Part shown: positions 37,188 to 48,407 of the stretch, piece by piece
How positions within the stretch are numbered: position 1 is the first letter of the stretch
Layout: every line of letters begins with the position of its first letter
NCBI RefSeq assembly: GCF_004151485.1
Contig: NZ_SBFF01000007.1
Span: 235,551 to 299,550, forward strand
Direction of reading: 5' to 3'
DNA length: 64,000 nucleotides
Source of the DNA: Sphingosinicella sp. CPCC 101087
Lineage (GTDB): Bacteria > Pseudomonadota > Alphaproteobacteria > Sphingomonadales > Sphingomonadaceae
The notes under the pieces: generated by a model
Database searches by the model: none
Seen by the model: the letters and a program-made list of their open reading frames with translations, nothing else
What the model was told of the DNA's origin: nothing
Program-made: the position numbers and the translations under genes

Positions 37188-39212
37188 TCAGGCCGGCTCG
37201 AGTTCCCTTTGCACCACTTTCTCGGCCAGCGTGCCGTTCAATTCGGCGAGATGATCGAACTCGGCGGTGTAGGTGGCGAGGCCCTGGCTCAGCGACCGCA
37301 GCTCGGCGTCGAAGCCCTGCATCTCCGCTTCGGGGACCAGTGCCTCGATCTGATCCCAGCGCGACCAGCCTTCACGCGGCCCCATTCCGAGCATCTGACC
37401 GCGGCGGCTGGCGATCGCCGATGTCACCCGCGATGTCGCTGTGCCGGGCGCGAGGACCGTCACCTTCATAACCGGTTCGAGCAGATGCGGCGCCGCTGCG
37501 GCGAGCGCTTCGGCCATGCCGATTCGGCCGGCGGTGCGAAAGGCGATCTCCGAACTGTCGACGCTATGATAGGAGCCGTCGACCAGGGTCACCGCCACGT
37601 CCACCACCGGAAAGCCGAGCGGACCTTTGGCCATCGCGTCGCGCGCCCCGGCCTCGACCGCGGGGATCCACTGCTTCGGCACGACGCCACCGGTTATGCG
37701 CTCCTCGAACCTGAAACCCTGGCCGCGAGGCAACGGCTTCACCTCGAGCACGACGTCGCCGAACTGCCCATGCCCGCCCGACTGCTTCTTGTGGCGGCCG
37801 CGCTGCGTGACCGCCTTGCGGATCGATTCCTTGTAGCCGACGGCAGGCGGCCGCGAATCCACCGCCACGCCGTAGCGCCGCTTCAGCCGTTCGAGCGTCA
37901 CCTTGAGATGCTCGTCATTGACCCCCTTGAGGCGGGTCTCGTGGAGCGCTTCGTCCTGCTCCCATTCCAGCGCCCGATCCTCCTCGGTCAGCTTGTGCAG
38001 GGCCGTGGACAGGCGGACGTCGTCCTTTCGGTCGCGCGTGGCGATAGCCAGCGCGTAATTCCGTGTCGGCAGCGGGATCTGCGGCGTCGGCGGCACCTTG
38101 CCGGCGGCCAGCGATCCGCCGGCGCCGACGCCTTCGAGCTTGGCGATCGCGACGACATCGCCTTCCCGCGCCTCGGAAAGCTTCGTCGTCTTCTCGCCCT
38201 GGACGGCGAAGAGGGTCCCGACCCGCACCGTCGCGCCGTCCGGGCCCTTCAGCTCCGCCCCTTCCTTCAGCTTGTCCCCGAATATTCGCGCGAAGGTGAG
38301 CCGGCCCATCGTGCCGCTGTTCGAGACCTTGAACACGAAGGCGCAGCCATCCTCGGCGCCGAGCCGTGCCGCCGCCGCCGCCGGTTCGGGCACCTCGTGC
38401 CGCAGGGCCTTCAGGAGCCGCCGCACGCCGAAGCCGTTCTGCGCCGAGCCGAACAGGACCGGGACGATCTGGGCCTGGCCGGTTTCCTTGGCGAGATCCG
38501 CGAATACCGCCTGCCGATCCGGTATCTCGTCCATCAGCAATTGCTCGAGCAGGACGTCGTCATGGTCGGCCAGCTGTTCGAGCATGTGGGCGCGCTCCAG
38601 CGCCTCACGATCGGCGAGCTCGGGCGGTATATCCTTCTGCTCGGAAGGCTGGCCGGGCCGGTAATAATAAGCGCGCTCGAGAGCGATATCGACGAAGCCG
38701 GCAATCTTCTCGCCATTCCTTATCGGTATCCAGCGCGCGATCAGCGGGGACGCGCTCATCGGCTGCAGCGATTCGAGCAGGTTCTGGATCGAGCCGCGCG
38801 CCTGGTCGATCTTGTTGACGAAGATCATGTGCGGAATGCCGAGCGCCTCGAGCTGCCGGAGCGACGGCTCGGCGAGAAGGGCGCGATCGGGGTCGGGGTC
38901 CACCACGACCAGAGCGAGATCCGCAGCCGCCATGCCGAGCGCGCCGTCGGCGGCGAAGCCCACCGACCCCGGCGCATCGATCAGCGCGTAGCGATCGTCG
39001 AGATAATCGAGGTGCATCAGGTTCAACTCGGTGGAGCCGCCTCGGGCGCGCGCCTCGGGCGAGGCATCGCCCACGCTCGTGCCGTCGGCGACGGATCCCT
39101 GGCGGCTCACCGTGCCGGAGGCAAAAAGAAGGGCCTCGGCGAGGCTGGTCTTACCCGCCCCGCCAGGCCCGACGAGCGCGATGGTTCTGGTGCCTGCAGC
39201 TCTTCCGGGCAT
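37188..39212 (-). CDS. EF-G-like translational GTPase (EF-G2 type)
   Basis: 674-residue paralog of elongation factor G. P-loop GPGGAGKT (15-22), G3 motif DAPGS (79-83) and G4 NKID (133-136) are present, followed by domains II-V. In EF-G the G3 motif is DTPGH with a catalytic histidine; here that place is serine, and the switch I RGITI is replaced by RGGSTEL. Family members with such changes are known as EF-G-like or EF-G2 proteins and are not thought to be the main translocase. AAGGAG lies 7 bases before ATG 39212. Two inverted repeats lie upstream. Confidence 0.88.
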   Translation of the reverse strand: MPGRAAGTRTIALVGPGGAGKTSLAEALLFASGTVSRQGSVADGTSVGDASPEARARGGSTELNLMHLDYLDDRYALIDAPGSVGFAADGALGMAAADLALVVVDPDPDRALLAEPSLRQLEALGIPHMIFVNKIDQARGSIQNLLESLQPMSASPLIARWIPIRNGEKIAGFVDIALERAYYYRPGQPSEQKDIPPELADREALERAHMLEQLADHDDVLLEQLLMDEIPDRQAVFADLAKETGQAQIVPVLFGSAQNGFGVRRLLKALRHEVPEPAAAAARLGAEDGCAFVFKVSNSGTMGRLTFARIFGDKLKEGAELKGPDGATVRVGTLFAVQGEKTTKLSEAREGDVVAIAKLEGVGAGGSLAAGKVPPTPQIPLPTRNYALAIATRDRKDDVRLSTALHKLTEEDRALEWEQDEALHETRLKGVNDEHLKVTLERLKRRYGVAVDSRPPAVGYKESIRKAVTQRGRHKKQSGGHGQFGDVVLEVKPLPRGQGFRFEERITGGVVPKQWIPAVEAGARDAMAKGPLGFPVVDVAVTLVDGSYHSVDSSEIAFRTAGRIGMAEALAAAAPHLLEPVMKVTVLAPGTATSRVTSAIASRRGQMLGMGPREGWSRWDQIEALVPEAEMQGFDAELRSLSQGLATYTAEFDHLAELNGTLAEKVVQRELEPA

Positions 39213-39249
39213 GAGCGTCTCCTTCGTCCGCTGCGGCGGATCCGCGAAG

Positions 39250-39330
39250 AAGACGCGGCGCCGCGTCTTGGGAAAGGACCAGCCTTCACCCTTCTCCCCG
39301 GAAGTTCAAGGGGGAAGGGGAGGGTGGAAG
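39250..39330. repeat. Two inverted repeats between the YCII gene and the EF-G-like gene
   Basis: 39250-39269 is a perfect 20-bp palindrome (AAGACGCGGC and its complement) with no spacer. 39284-39330 is a longer imperfect inverted repeat (CTTCACCC... against GGGTGGAAG) with C4/G4 blocks, resembling intergenic palindromes common in sphingomonads. No gene is visible in 39213-39356. They may end the YCII transcript or act in the EF-G-like leader. Confidence 0.5.
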
Positions 39331-39356
39331 TGGATTCGCGACGGTTTGCGGGCCCT

Positions 39357-39785
39357 TCAGCTCCCGCTCGCCCGCCGCGGCAGCGGCTCCGGCGACTGGA
39401 AGCGGGGCCGCCAATGCTCGACCTCGGCGACGAAGATCCCGCTCGTCACGGCGGGATCGACGCTCACCATGGCTCGAGCGGCCTCCAGGTCAGCGGCGCG
39501 CAGGACCGCCATGCCGCCGTCGCTGCCGACGAAGCCGCCACCGGCGAAGAGGCTTCCGGCGTCGAGCAGGCCGCGCATGTATCTGCCGTGCGGCAGCAAG
39601 CCCTGTTCGTTCATCGGACGCCCTGTCTGCCAGGCCGGGCCGGGCCGGTAGATCACGACGAACAGTTCCGACGCCGTTGCGGCCGTCGCCTCAGGTGCGA
39701 CTTCCGCAGGCTCCGAGGCTGCGGAAGCCGAACTGGCGAAGAGACAGGCGGCGAGCAGAAAGAGCGAAGACGGAATCCGGCGCAT
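39357..39785 (-). CDS. Exported YCII-domain-like protein
   Basis: 142 residues with a clear signal peptide (RRIPSSLFLLAACLFASSASA). The mature part resembles the YCII ferredoxin-like fold: FVVIYRPGPAWQTGRP, then a histidine-containing H-x2-Y-M segment, then GGMAVLRAADLEAARAMVSVDPAV. Most YCII proteins are cytosolic, so an exported version is less usual. Function unknown. Ribosome site GGGAG 7 bases before ATG 39785. Confidence 0.72.
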   Translation of the reverse strand: MRRIPSSLFLLAACLFASSASAASEPAEVAPEATAATASELFVVIYRPGPAWQTGRPMNEQGLLPHGRYMRGLLDAGSLFAGGGFVGSDGGMAVLRAADLEAARAMVSVDPAVTSGIFVAEVEHWRPRFQSPEPLPRRASGS

Positions 39786-39921
39786 GTGGCGACTCCCAGC
39801 AGGCAGGCGAACGCTCAGAATAGCCGGCGAAAGCAGCCAGGGCTATCGACGCGCCGCCGAACGGCGCGGAATAACCGGGCCAACGTCGCTTCTGCGCGCC
39901 CGTCCGTGGACCGTGCCGTGC

Positions 39922-41553
39922 CTATCCGACGCGTTCCAGGCGGTTCGTCCCGTTGACGACTTTCAGCGCATGTCCCGATGTCGCCGTCGAACGCTCCCGG
40001 ATCGTGCCCAGGAACTGCCACTCTCCGATCGCCTGACCAGGCGTCAGCTCGAGCGTCAGATAGCCGCGTCGGCTGACTTCGGCCCATCGAAGCTGCGGGT
40101 TGCCGCCGATCAGCGCGCGAGCGAGATCCTCGGGCGACGCCTGAGGAACGTAGGTCTCGTAGCCTGGGGAGGTGACGCTCTGCACCGCCATGTCCACTCC
40201 AGCGGGAACGCCCTCGCGCTCGAGCTGGAAGGCCCAGGCATTGTGGCTGTCGCCGGACAGCACGATCAAATTCGCCTCCGCCTCCTGTGCGGAGCGCAGC
40301 AAACGGTCGCGGGCGGCCGGATAGCCGTCCCACATGTCGAGGTTGAACGGCAGGCCCGCCTGCGCGGCCGCGAGCCCTGCCGCCGTGCGCCGGCGCACTT
40401 CCTCGCTCGCCCCATTGGCGACGAATGCGGCGACTTCCGGCGGAAGGGAGAGCGATCCCATCACCACCTGCTGGGCGATGACCTGCCATCTGGCGCCACG
40501 CCTCGTCGAGCCCTTCAGGCCCTGGGCGAGCCACGCCTCCTGCTCCGCGCCCAGCAAGGTTCGCCGCGCGTCGCGCCATGGCCCGTCTCGAAACTCGACG
40601 AGCGCGGCCGGGAGATCCTCGCGGCCGGCGAGCGCTGCGCCGAGATCGAGCGGCCTGGTCCGACCCGTCAGCCGCGTCTCGAGCCGGAACAGAGTGGCCA
40701 GGTCGCCGATCTCATAGCTTTCCCAATCCCGGTCCGAGACCGGAAGCCATTCGCGGCAGGCGCGCATCGCCGCCATCTTGCGGGCCTGCCAGTCGCCCTC
40801 GGTCTCCGGCTGGTGATTTTCCGCCCCGCCCGTCCAGCTGTCGTTGGCGTTCTCATGATCGTCCCACATCATGACCATCGGGAACATCTGGTGCAGGCGC
40901 TGCAGGTCCGTGTCGGCGCGATAGGCCGCGTAGCGCATCCGGTAGTCGGCAAGGGCGACGATCTCGCCCGCCGGTTCGATCACCCGCCCGTCCAGCGCCT
41001 GGGGCAGGGACGGGTAAGTGCCCCTCTGATATTCGTAGAGATAGTCGCCGAGATGGACGATCAGGTCGAGGTCGTCGCGGCCGGCGGCATGGGCATAAGC
41101 GTTGAACCAGCCGAAGGGCAGGTTGGAGCAGGAGAAGACGCCCATCTTGAACCGGTCGACCGACCCTTGCGGGAGCGTGCGCGTCCGGCCGACCGGCGAG
41201 AACCGGCCTTGGGCGTCGACGAAGCGGTAGAAATAGGTCCTGCCAGGGTCGAGCCCTTCGGCGACCGGCTTCACGCACCAATCTCGCTCCGGATCGGCGG
41301 TTACCGTTCCGCCCGCCGACACCGTGGCGAAGTCTCGGGTGGGAGAGACTTCGTAGGCAAGCCGGGCGCTGGCGGCCGGAGCGGGCACGTAGCGCGTCCA
41401 CAACATGACCTGGTCCGGGCGCGGCTCGCCGCTCGCGACATTGTGGGTGAAGCCGCTACCCTGGAGCAGGACGGCGCCTCCGGGCATGGCGAGCGCGCCG
41501 ATCCCGAGCGTGCCCGCCTTGAGCAGAAGGCGGCGATCCAAGTTAACCGGCAT
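39922..41553 (-). CDS. phoD: PhoD-family alkaline phosphatase / phosphodiesterase
   Basis: Secreted metallophosphatase of 543 residues. The N-terminus has a twin-arginine pattern (DRRLLLKAG, R7-R8) and a hydrophobic stretch, fitting Tat export of a folded metal enzyme. The PhoD N-domain (FTHNVASGEPRPDQVMLWTR) is followed by the metallophosphatase motifs FSCSN, HLGDYLYEY, MMWDDHENANDSW and LSGDSHNAWAF. PhoD enzymes release phosphate from phosphodiesters and monoesters outside the cytoplasm. The start overlaps the stop of the TonB receptor by one base (TGATG), so the two are made together. Confidence 0.94.
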   Translation of the reverse strand: MPVNLDRRLLLKAGTLGIGALAMPGGAVLLQGSGFTHNVASGEPRPDQVMLWTRYVPAPAASARLAYEVSPTRDFATVSAGGTVTADPERDWCVKPVAEGLDPGRTYFYRFVDAQGRFSPVGRTRTLPQGSVDRFKMGVFSCSNLPFGWFNAYAHAAGRDDLDLIVHLGDYLYEYQRGTYPSLPQALDGRVIEPAGEIVALADYRMRYAAYRADTDLQRLHQMFPMVMMWDDHENANDSWTGGAENHQPETEGDWQARKMAAMRACREWLPVSDRDWESYEIGDLATLFRLETRLTGRTRPLDLGAALAGREDLPAALVEFRDGPWRDARRTLLGAEQEAWLAQGLKGSTRRGARWQVIAQQVVMGSLSLPPEVAAFVANGASEEVRRRTAAGLAAAQAGLPFNLDMWDGYPAARDRLLRSAQEAEANLIVLSGDSHNAWAFQLEREGVPAGVDMAVQSVTSPGYETYVPQASPEDLARALIGGNPQLRWAEVSRRGYLTLELTPGQAIGEWQFLGTIRERSTATSGHALKVVNGTNRLERVG

Positions 41554-44081
41554 CAGAACCGCACCGAGGCCTGGACGCCGTAGAGGCGCGGTTTGCCGGC
41601 GATGAAGGTGGGAAATCCGATCGCATCGCCGGTATTTCCAGCGTCGCGCACATATTCCTCGTCGAGCAGGTTGTTGACGAACGCCTCGATGCGGAAGCGT
41701 TCGTTCAACGTGTATCCCAGGCGGGCGTTAACGAGGAAATAGCCTTCCTGCGTCTCGTCCTGGACGAGGTCCGGAACCAGGGCATTGGGCGGCGCCTGCA
41801 AGTCCGGCCGATCGTTGTCGTCGTCGAAATAGACTCGCGACTGGTAAGTCAGGCTGGGGGTGAAATCGATCCGACCCGGCCCGAGGTCGGCGGCGATCAT
41901 GGCGCCGAGCGACAGGCTGTGGTCGGGCGACAGGCGGAAGCGGTTGCCTTCGCGTACCCCGGTCTGCAAGCGACTGTGGTTCCAGGCGTAGGTCGCGAAG
42001 ATCTCGGCATTCGCACTCGCCCGGTATCGCGCCTGCGCTTCGACGCCGTAGGATTCGGCCTCGCCGGCGTTGGTGGTGACGAACAAGGTGCCCTGTTGCA
42101 CCGTCGTCTGGAAATTGTCGTAGCGATAGTAAAAGAGCGCTCCGTCGAGATAGAGTCGCCGCCCCAGCGTCTCGGTGCGCGCGCCAACCTCGAAGCTGTC
42201 TACCGTCTCCGCATCGACAATGTCGAAGCGGGCTTGGCCGAACGGCGCACCCGGCGGCAAGGCGGAAAGCAGCTCCGGCCGCCGCCCGCGGGTATAAGTG
42301 GCGTAGATGGAGCTGTCCGGACCAGGCTCGAAACGGGCGTAGAGACGCCAGCTGAAGCCGTTGTCTTCCAGATCGGCGGAAAGGATGTCGCCATTGTTCG
42401 CAGTCGGCTGTGCCCCGAGCCCGAACAGCGGCACGGGGAAAGCCGGCGAGAGGGGTATGTCCGCCGCGCCCGGCGCCGCCAGGGCGGTCAGCAATTGCGT
42501 CCGCACAGGCTCGGGCTGCGACAGCGCGCCGATGAAGCCGCCGAGGATCGAGCGCCCGTTCAGCACCGCGGCGCTGATCGCCGAGCTCTTGTCATCGTGG
42601 GTGTAGCGAAGGCCGGCGCCGACCTCGAATCGGGGCGACAGGCGCAAGGTCAGGTCGGCGAACAGGTCGATCGCTTCGGTCTCGGCGAAATTGGTCGAGC
42701 TTTCGAGATGCCCGGCCTTGAGATTGGCGGCGATGCCCTGAGCGACCGGGCCAGCCAGCGCAACGCCCGACGCGGCGGCTACACCTTGCAGCAAGGCCGC
42801 CGTGAAGGCGGTGTTCGCGAATAGCGGAAGCGGCGCCGGGTCCGTCGCGGGGCGGCCGGGAATCGGACCGTTCAGCGTCCCGGTCAACCGCGCGAGCAGC
42901 ACGCGCTCGTCGAACAAGGCGGGCGTCCGCTGGAACCCTTCCTCGCGGAAATAAGAGGCACCGATGAAGCCGGTGAGCATGCCCCCATCGTCCCAGACCA
43001 GGCGCAGCTCCTGGCTGGTCTGCTCCCCATGCGCCTCCTCGGCCGCGGTCAGCACCGGCAGCGAGATCCCGTCCGCGTCGAATATCTCGAGCGAGTCGAA
43101 CTCGCGATAAGCGCTGATCGAGGTCAAGGTGAGCGCGTCCGTCAGCTCGGCGTTGACGATACCGGTGACGCCCCACACCTCCCGGTCGAGGCCGAGCGGC
43201 CGGCCGCCCTCAAAGCCCGCGCCGGGGGCCAGCGCCGCACCGGTCCATGGTTCGCGCGTGCCGATCACCGCCCCGGTGGCAGGATCGGTCGGGCTGAACG
43301 TCGTCGACTTGAACGACGTGCCATCGGGCCCATCCTGCTGATAGTTGCCGATCACGTCTACCGTGATGCGGGAGGTCGGTTCGAACCGCAGCGCCCCCCG
43401 CACGGCAGCGGTATCGCTCGAATTGAAGTCGCGGCCGCCGAGCAGATTGTCGACATAGCCGTCGCGATTCCTGAGACGGCCGGCGACCCGGACGGCCGCG
43501 CCCTCACCCAAGGGCAGATTCACCATGCCTTCCAGAAGGTAATGGTCGTAATTGCCGTAGCCGCCGCGCAGGAGCCCCTCGAACCGGTCGGGATCGGCCT
43601 TGTTCTGAATGAGATTGACCGCGCCGATCAGGGCGCCGCGGCCGTAGAGAGTAGATTGCGGCCCGCGCGCAACCTCCACGCGTTCCATGTCGAAAAGCTC
43701 GACATAGGAGCCGCGCGACTTGGAGATGGAGACGCCGTCCTGATAGACCGAGACGCGCGGCTCGCCGAAAGCGGTGCCGGTATCGGAGGTGATCCCCCGC
43801 ATCACGAAGCCGGGATTGTTCGGCGACTGATTCTGCACGTCGAAGCCGGGAACGAAGCGTCCCAGCTCCTCCAGCTCGTTGAGGCCGAGCGCCTCCAGGA
43901 ACTGGCCGTCATAGGCCGTGATCGCGATCGGGACCTCGACCAGGCTCTGCTCCCTCAGCTGGGCGGTGACGACGATCTGCTGGTCGTCGCCGCCATCGGT
44001 GGAGGTTTCCTGGGCCAGCGCGGGCGTCGCGGCGAGAAGTGCAAGCGCGCTGCAGGCGGTAGGGAAAGTCGGTCGTGTCAT
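41553..44081 (-). CDS. TonB-dependent outer-membrane receptor
   Basis: 842-residue receptor with a signal peptide (ACSALALLAATPALA). The TonB box IVVTAQ lies just after it, followed by the plug domain (FVMRGI, VEVARGPQSTLYGRGALIGAVNLI) and a 22-strand-type barrel ending in the aromatic VQASVRF. AGGGGG lies about 8 bases before ATG 44081. It is coupled to phoD, which suggests uptake linked to phosphate-ester use, such as an organophosphate or phosphate-rich polymer. The actual ligand is unknown. Confidence 0.93.
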   Translation of the reverse strand: MTRPTFPTACSALALLAATPALAQETSTDGGDDQQIVVTAQLREQSLVEVPIAITAYDGQFLEALGLNELEELGRFVPGFDVQNQSPNNPGFVMRGITSDTGTAFGEPRVSVYQDGVSISKSRGSYVELFDMERVEVARGPQSTLYGRGALIGAVNLIQNKADPDRFEGLLRGGYGNYDHYLLEGMVNLPLGEGAAVRVAGRLRNRDGYVDNLLGGRDFNSSDTAAVRGALRFEPTSRITVDVIGNYQQDGPDGTSFKSTTFSPTDPATGAVIGTREPWTGAALAPGAGFEGGRPLGLDREVWGVTGIVNAELTDALTLTSISAYREFDSLEIFDADGISLPVLTAAEEAHGEQTSQELRLVWDDGGMLTGFIGASYFREEGFQRTPALFDERVLLARLTGTLNGPIPGRPATDPAPLPLFANTAFTAALLQGVAAASGVALAGPVAQGIAANLKAGHLESSTNFAETEAIDLFADLTLRLSPRFEVGAGLRYTHDDKSSAISAAVLNGRSILGGFIGALSQPEPVRTQLLTALAAPGAADIPLSPAFPVPLFGLGAQPTANNGDILSADLEDNGFSWRLYARFEPGPDSSIYATYTRGRRPELLSALPPGAPFGQARFDIVDAETVDSFEVGARTETLGRRLYLDGALFYYRYDNFQTTVQQGTLFVTTNAGEAESYGVEAQARYRASANAEIFATYAWNHSRLQTGVREGNRFRLSPDHSLSLGAMIAADLGPGRIDFTPSLTYQSRVYFDDDNDRPDLQAPPNALVPDLVQDETQEGYFLVNARLGYTLNERFRIEAFVNNLLDEEYVRDAGNTGDAIGFPTFIAGKPRLYGVQASVRF

Positions 44082-44157
44082 CAAAAGCCCCCTGAACTGT
44101 CGGGGCTGCCATTCCAAAGCTCGGTGACGCGTTGATGACGGCCTGCCGGGCCGCGCC

Positions 44158-44556
44158 TCAGGGAGAGCCGGCGGACCGGCGCAGCCACTCGATCAGCGCG
44201 CGCCGCTCAGTCGGATCCTCGATACCGAGGAGGCCCATTTCGGTGCCGGGGGCGACCGATTCCGGGTCGGTGATGAAACGGTCGAGCAGTTGCGGAGTCC
44301 AGCGGCGGCGCCGTTCAGCGAGGCGGCGCAGGGCCGGCGAATAGTCGAAGCCGGGATCGCCGGCGATCGGCCGGCCGATAATGCCGTGCAGGGTTGGACC
44401 GGCAGGCGTGCTGCCGCCCGCCTCGACGGCATGGCAGGAAAAGCATTGCTGCCGATAGACGTGCTCGCCCTGCGCGGTGCTGGGGGCGGGGTAGCGGGCG
44501 CCGCAGGCGGCCACCGCCGCGGCGACGGCGGCCGCCAGACCGAAATGAAGCCTCAC
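44158..44556 (-). CDS. Cytochrome c lipoprotein
   Basis: 132 residues from a GTG at 44556. The N-terminus is hydrophobic and ends in VAACG, a lipobox, so the protein is probably membrane-anchored in the periplasm. One haem c site, CFSCH, and a likely axial methionine in GTEMGLLG are visible, as in class I cytochromes. The start overlaps the stop of the upstream beta-propeller gene (GTGA), so translation is coupled. Confidence 0.87.
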   Translation of the reverse strand: MRLHFGLAAAVAAAVAACGARYPAPSTAQGEHVYRQQCFSCHAVEAGGSTPAGPTLHGIIGRPIAGDPGFDYSPALRRLAERRRRWTPQLLDRFITDPESVAPGTEMGLLGIEDPTERRALIEWLRRSAGSP

Positions 44557-45599
44557 GAGCCCTCGGTCGTCCGCACCACCATGATCCGATCGAGCCCGGA
44601 TTCGGGAAGATAGACCCAGCCGGGCGCGCCGAGGATCTGCCGCACGTTCGAATTCTCGCCGCTGCCCGGATAGCGGGTCCATTGTTCGGTGGCGGGATCG
44701 AAGGAGAGGACGGCATTGGCGCCGAAATCGCTGATCCACACCTTGTCGCGCTCGTCGACATAGACGGCATAGACACGCGGACGCTCGCCCTCGGGGCGCC
44801 AGCTCTTCCACTCGCCCGTCGCCGGATCGTAGCGGGTGAGCTGTCCGCCATTCCATTCCGAAATCCACAGATTGCCCCGGCTGTCCGACCAGACCCGCCG
44901 CGCACCCTGGTCGGGCGTCGGCGGCTCTATGATCGTCGCCTCGCCGGTTTCGCGGTTCAGGCGGGCGAGGTGGCTGCCGGCCAGCGACACATAATAGATT
45001 TCGCCCGAGGGAGTCGCGGCGATTCCATAGGGACCGCGCCCTTCTGGATCGCGCCACACCCGCATCTCCTCGGTACGTGGGTCGAACCGGCCGTAGATTC
45101 CGGCTTGCCCGGTGAACCAGACCCGGCCCTCGCGATCGAAGGCCGGGGTGTTGAGGTTCGAATCGGCGAATTCCGCCGGCAGGGGCCAGGCCTTCACCTC
45201 GTCGGTGCGCGGGTCGTAGCGGACGATGGCATTCAAGCCGCCGTCGGTGATCCAGGCGGCGCCGTCAGGCCCCTGGATGACGCCATGGGGCGCCGATCCC
45301 TCGCCGAGCGGGACCTCGCGCACGGCACCGCTGTCGGGATCGAGGATGCCGAGGGTGCCGCGTCGCTGGCCGGTATACCAGACCTTCCCGTCGGGGGCCG
45401 GTGCGACGTCGTGCGGACGGCTGCCCTCCGGCACGGGAAACACCCGCACGTTCGCGGGAAGGGACGCCTGGATTGCGGCAGGTCCGGAAGGCGGCTGGGC
45501 CGCACTCTGGCCGGCGGCGTTCGACTGGGCCGCCTGGCCGAAGGCGGGGGCGGCCATCAAGGCTGCAGACAGGACGAATGCTACGGGCAATGGCCTCAT
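44553..45599 (-). CDS. Exported beta-propeller protein, Vgb/streptogramin-lyase-like
   Basis: 348 residues with a signal peptide (LPVAFVLSAALMAAPAFG). The mature part is built of about 40-residue repeats with P-H-x-V / DGKVWYT, GAAWITD, GRVWFTG and GNLWISEWNGGQLTRYDP units. This is the seven-bladed propeller of the Vgb family. Known Vgb enzymes linearise streptogramins, but most family members have no tested function, and coupling to a cytochrome c argues for another role. ATG 45599 has GGGAG 8 bases upstream. It is divergent from alaS. Confidence 0.85.
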   Translation of the reverse strand: MRPLPVAFVLSAALMAAPAFGQAAQSNAAGQSAAQPPSGPAAIQASLPANVRVFPVPEGSRPHDVAPAPDGKVWYTGQRRGTLGILDPDSGAVREVPLGEGSAPHGVIQGPDGAAWITDGGLNAIVRYDPRTDEVKAWPLPAEFADSNLNTPAFDREGRVWFTGQAGIYGRFDPRTEEMRVWRDPEGRGPYGIAATPSGEIYYVSLAGSHLARLNRETGEATIIEPPTPDQGARRVWSDSRGNLWISEWNGGQLTRYDPATGEWKSWRPEGERPRVYAVYVDERDKVWISDFGANAVLSFDPATEQWTRYPGSGENSNVRQILGAPGWVYLPESGLDRIMVVRTTEGS

Positions 45600-45710
45600 A
45601 GTTTGATACTCCCGATCATGGCGTGAGGCGTCTTGTAGCGCCTGGAGATGGCAATCGGAAGGCAAGTATCCCGGGTTGCTGCCTCCGCAGCCGTCGCTTA
45701 CATCGCCCCC

Positions 45711-48371
<2,661 letters not shown>

Positions 48372-48407
48372 CGACGGGAATTGCCCCTGCCAATCAGGCT
48401 CGCTCCT

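Noticed and set aside
45648..45710. Upstream in-frame start for alaS
   Set aside because: The extra 21 residues do not match alanyl-tRNA synthetases, which begin near [10 protein letters not shown].
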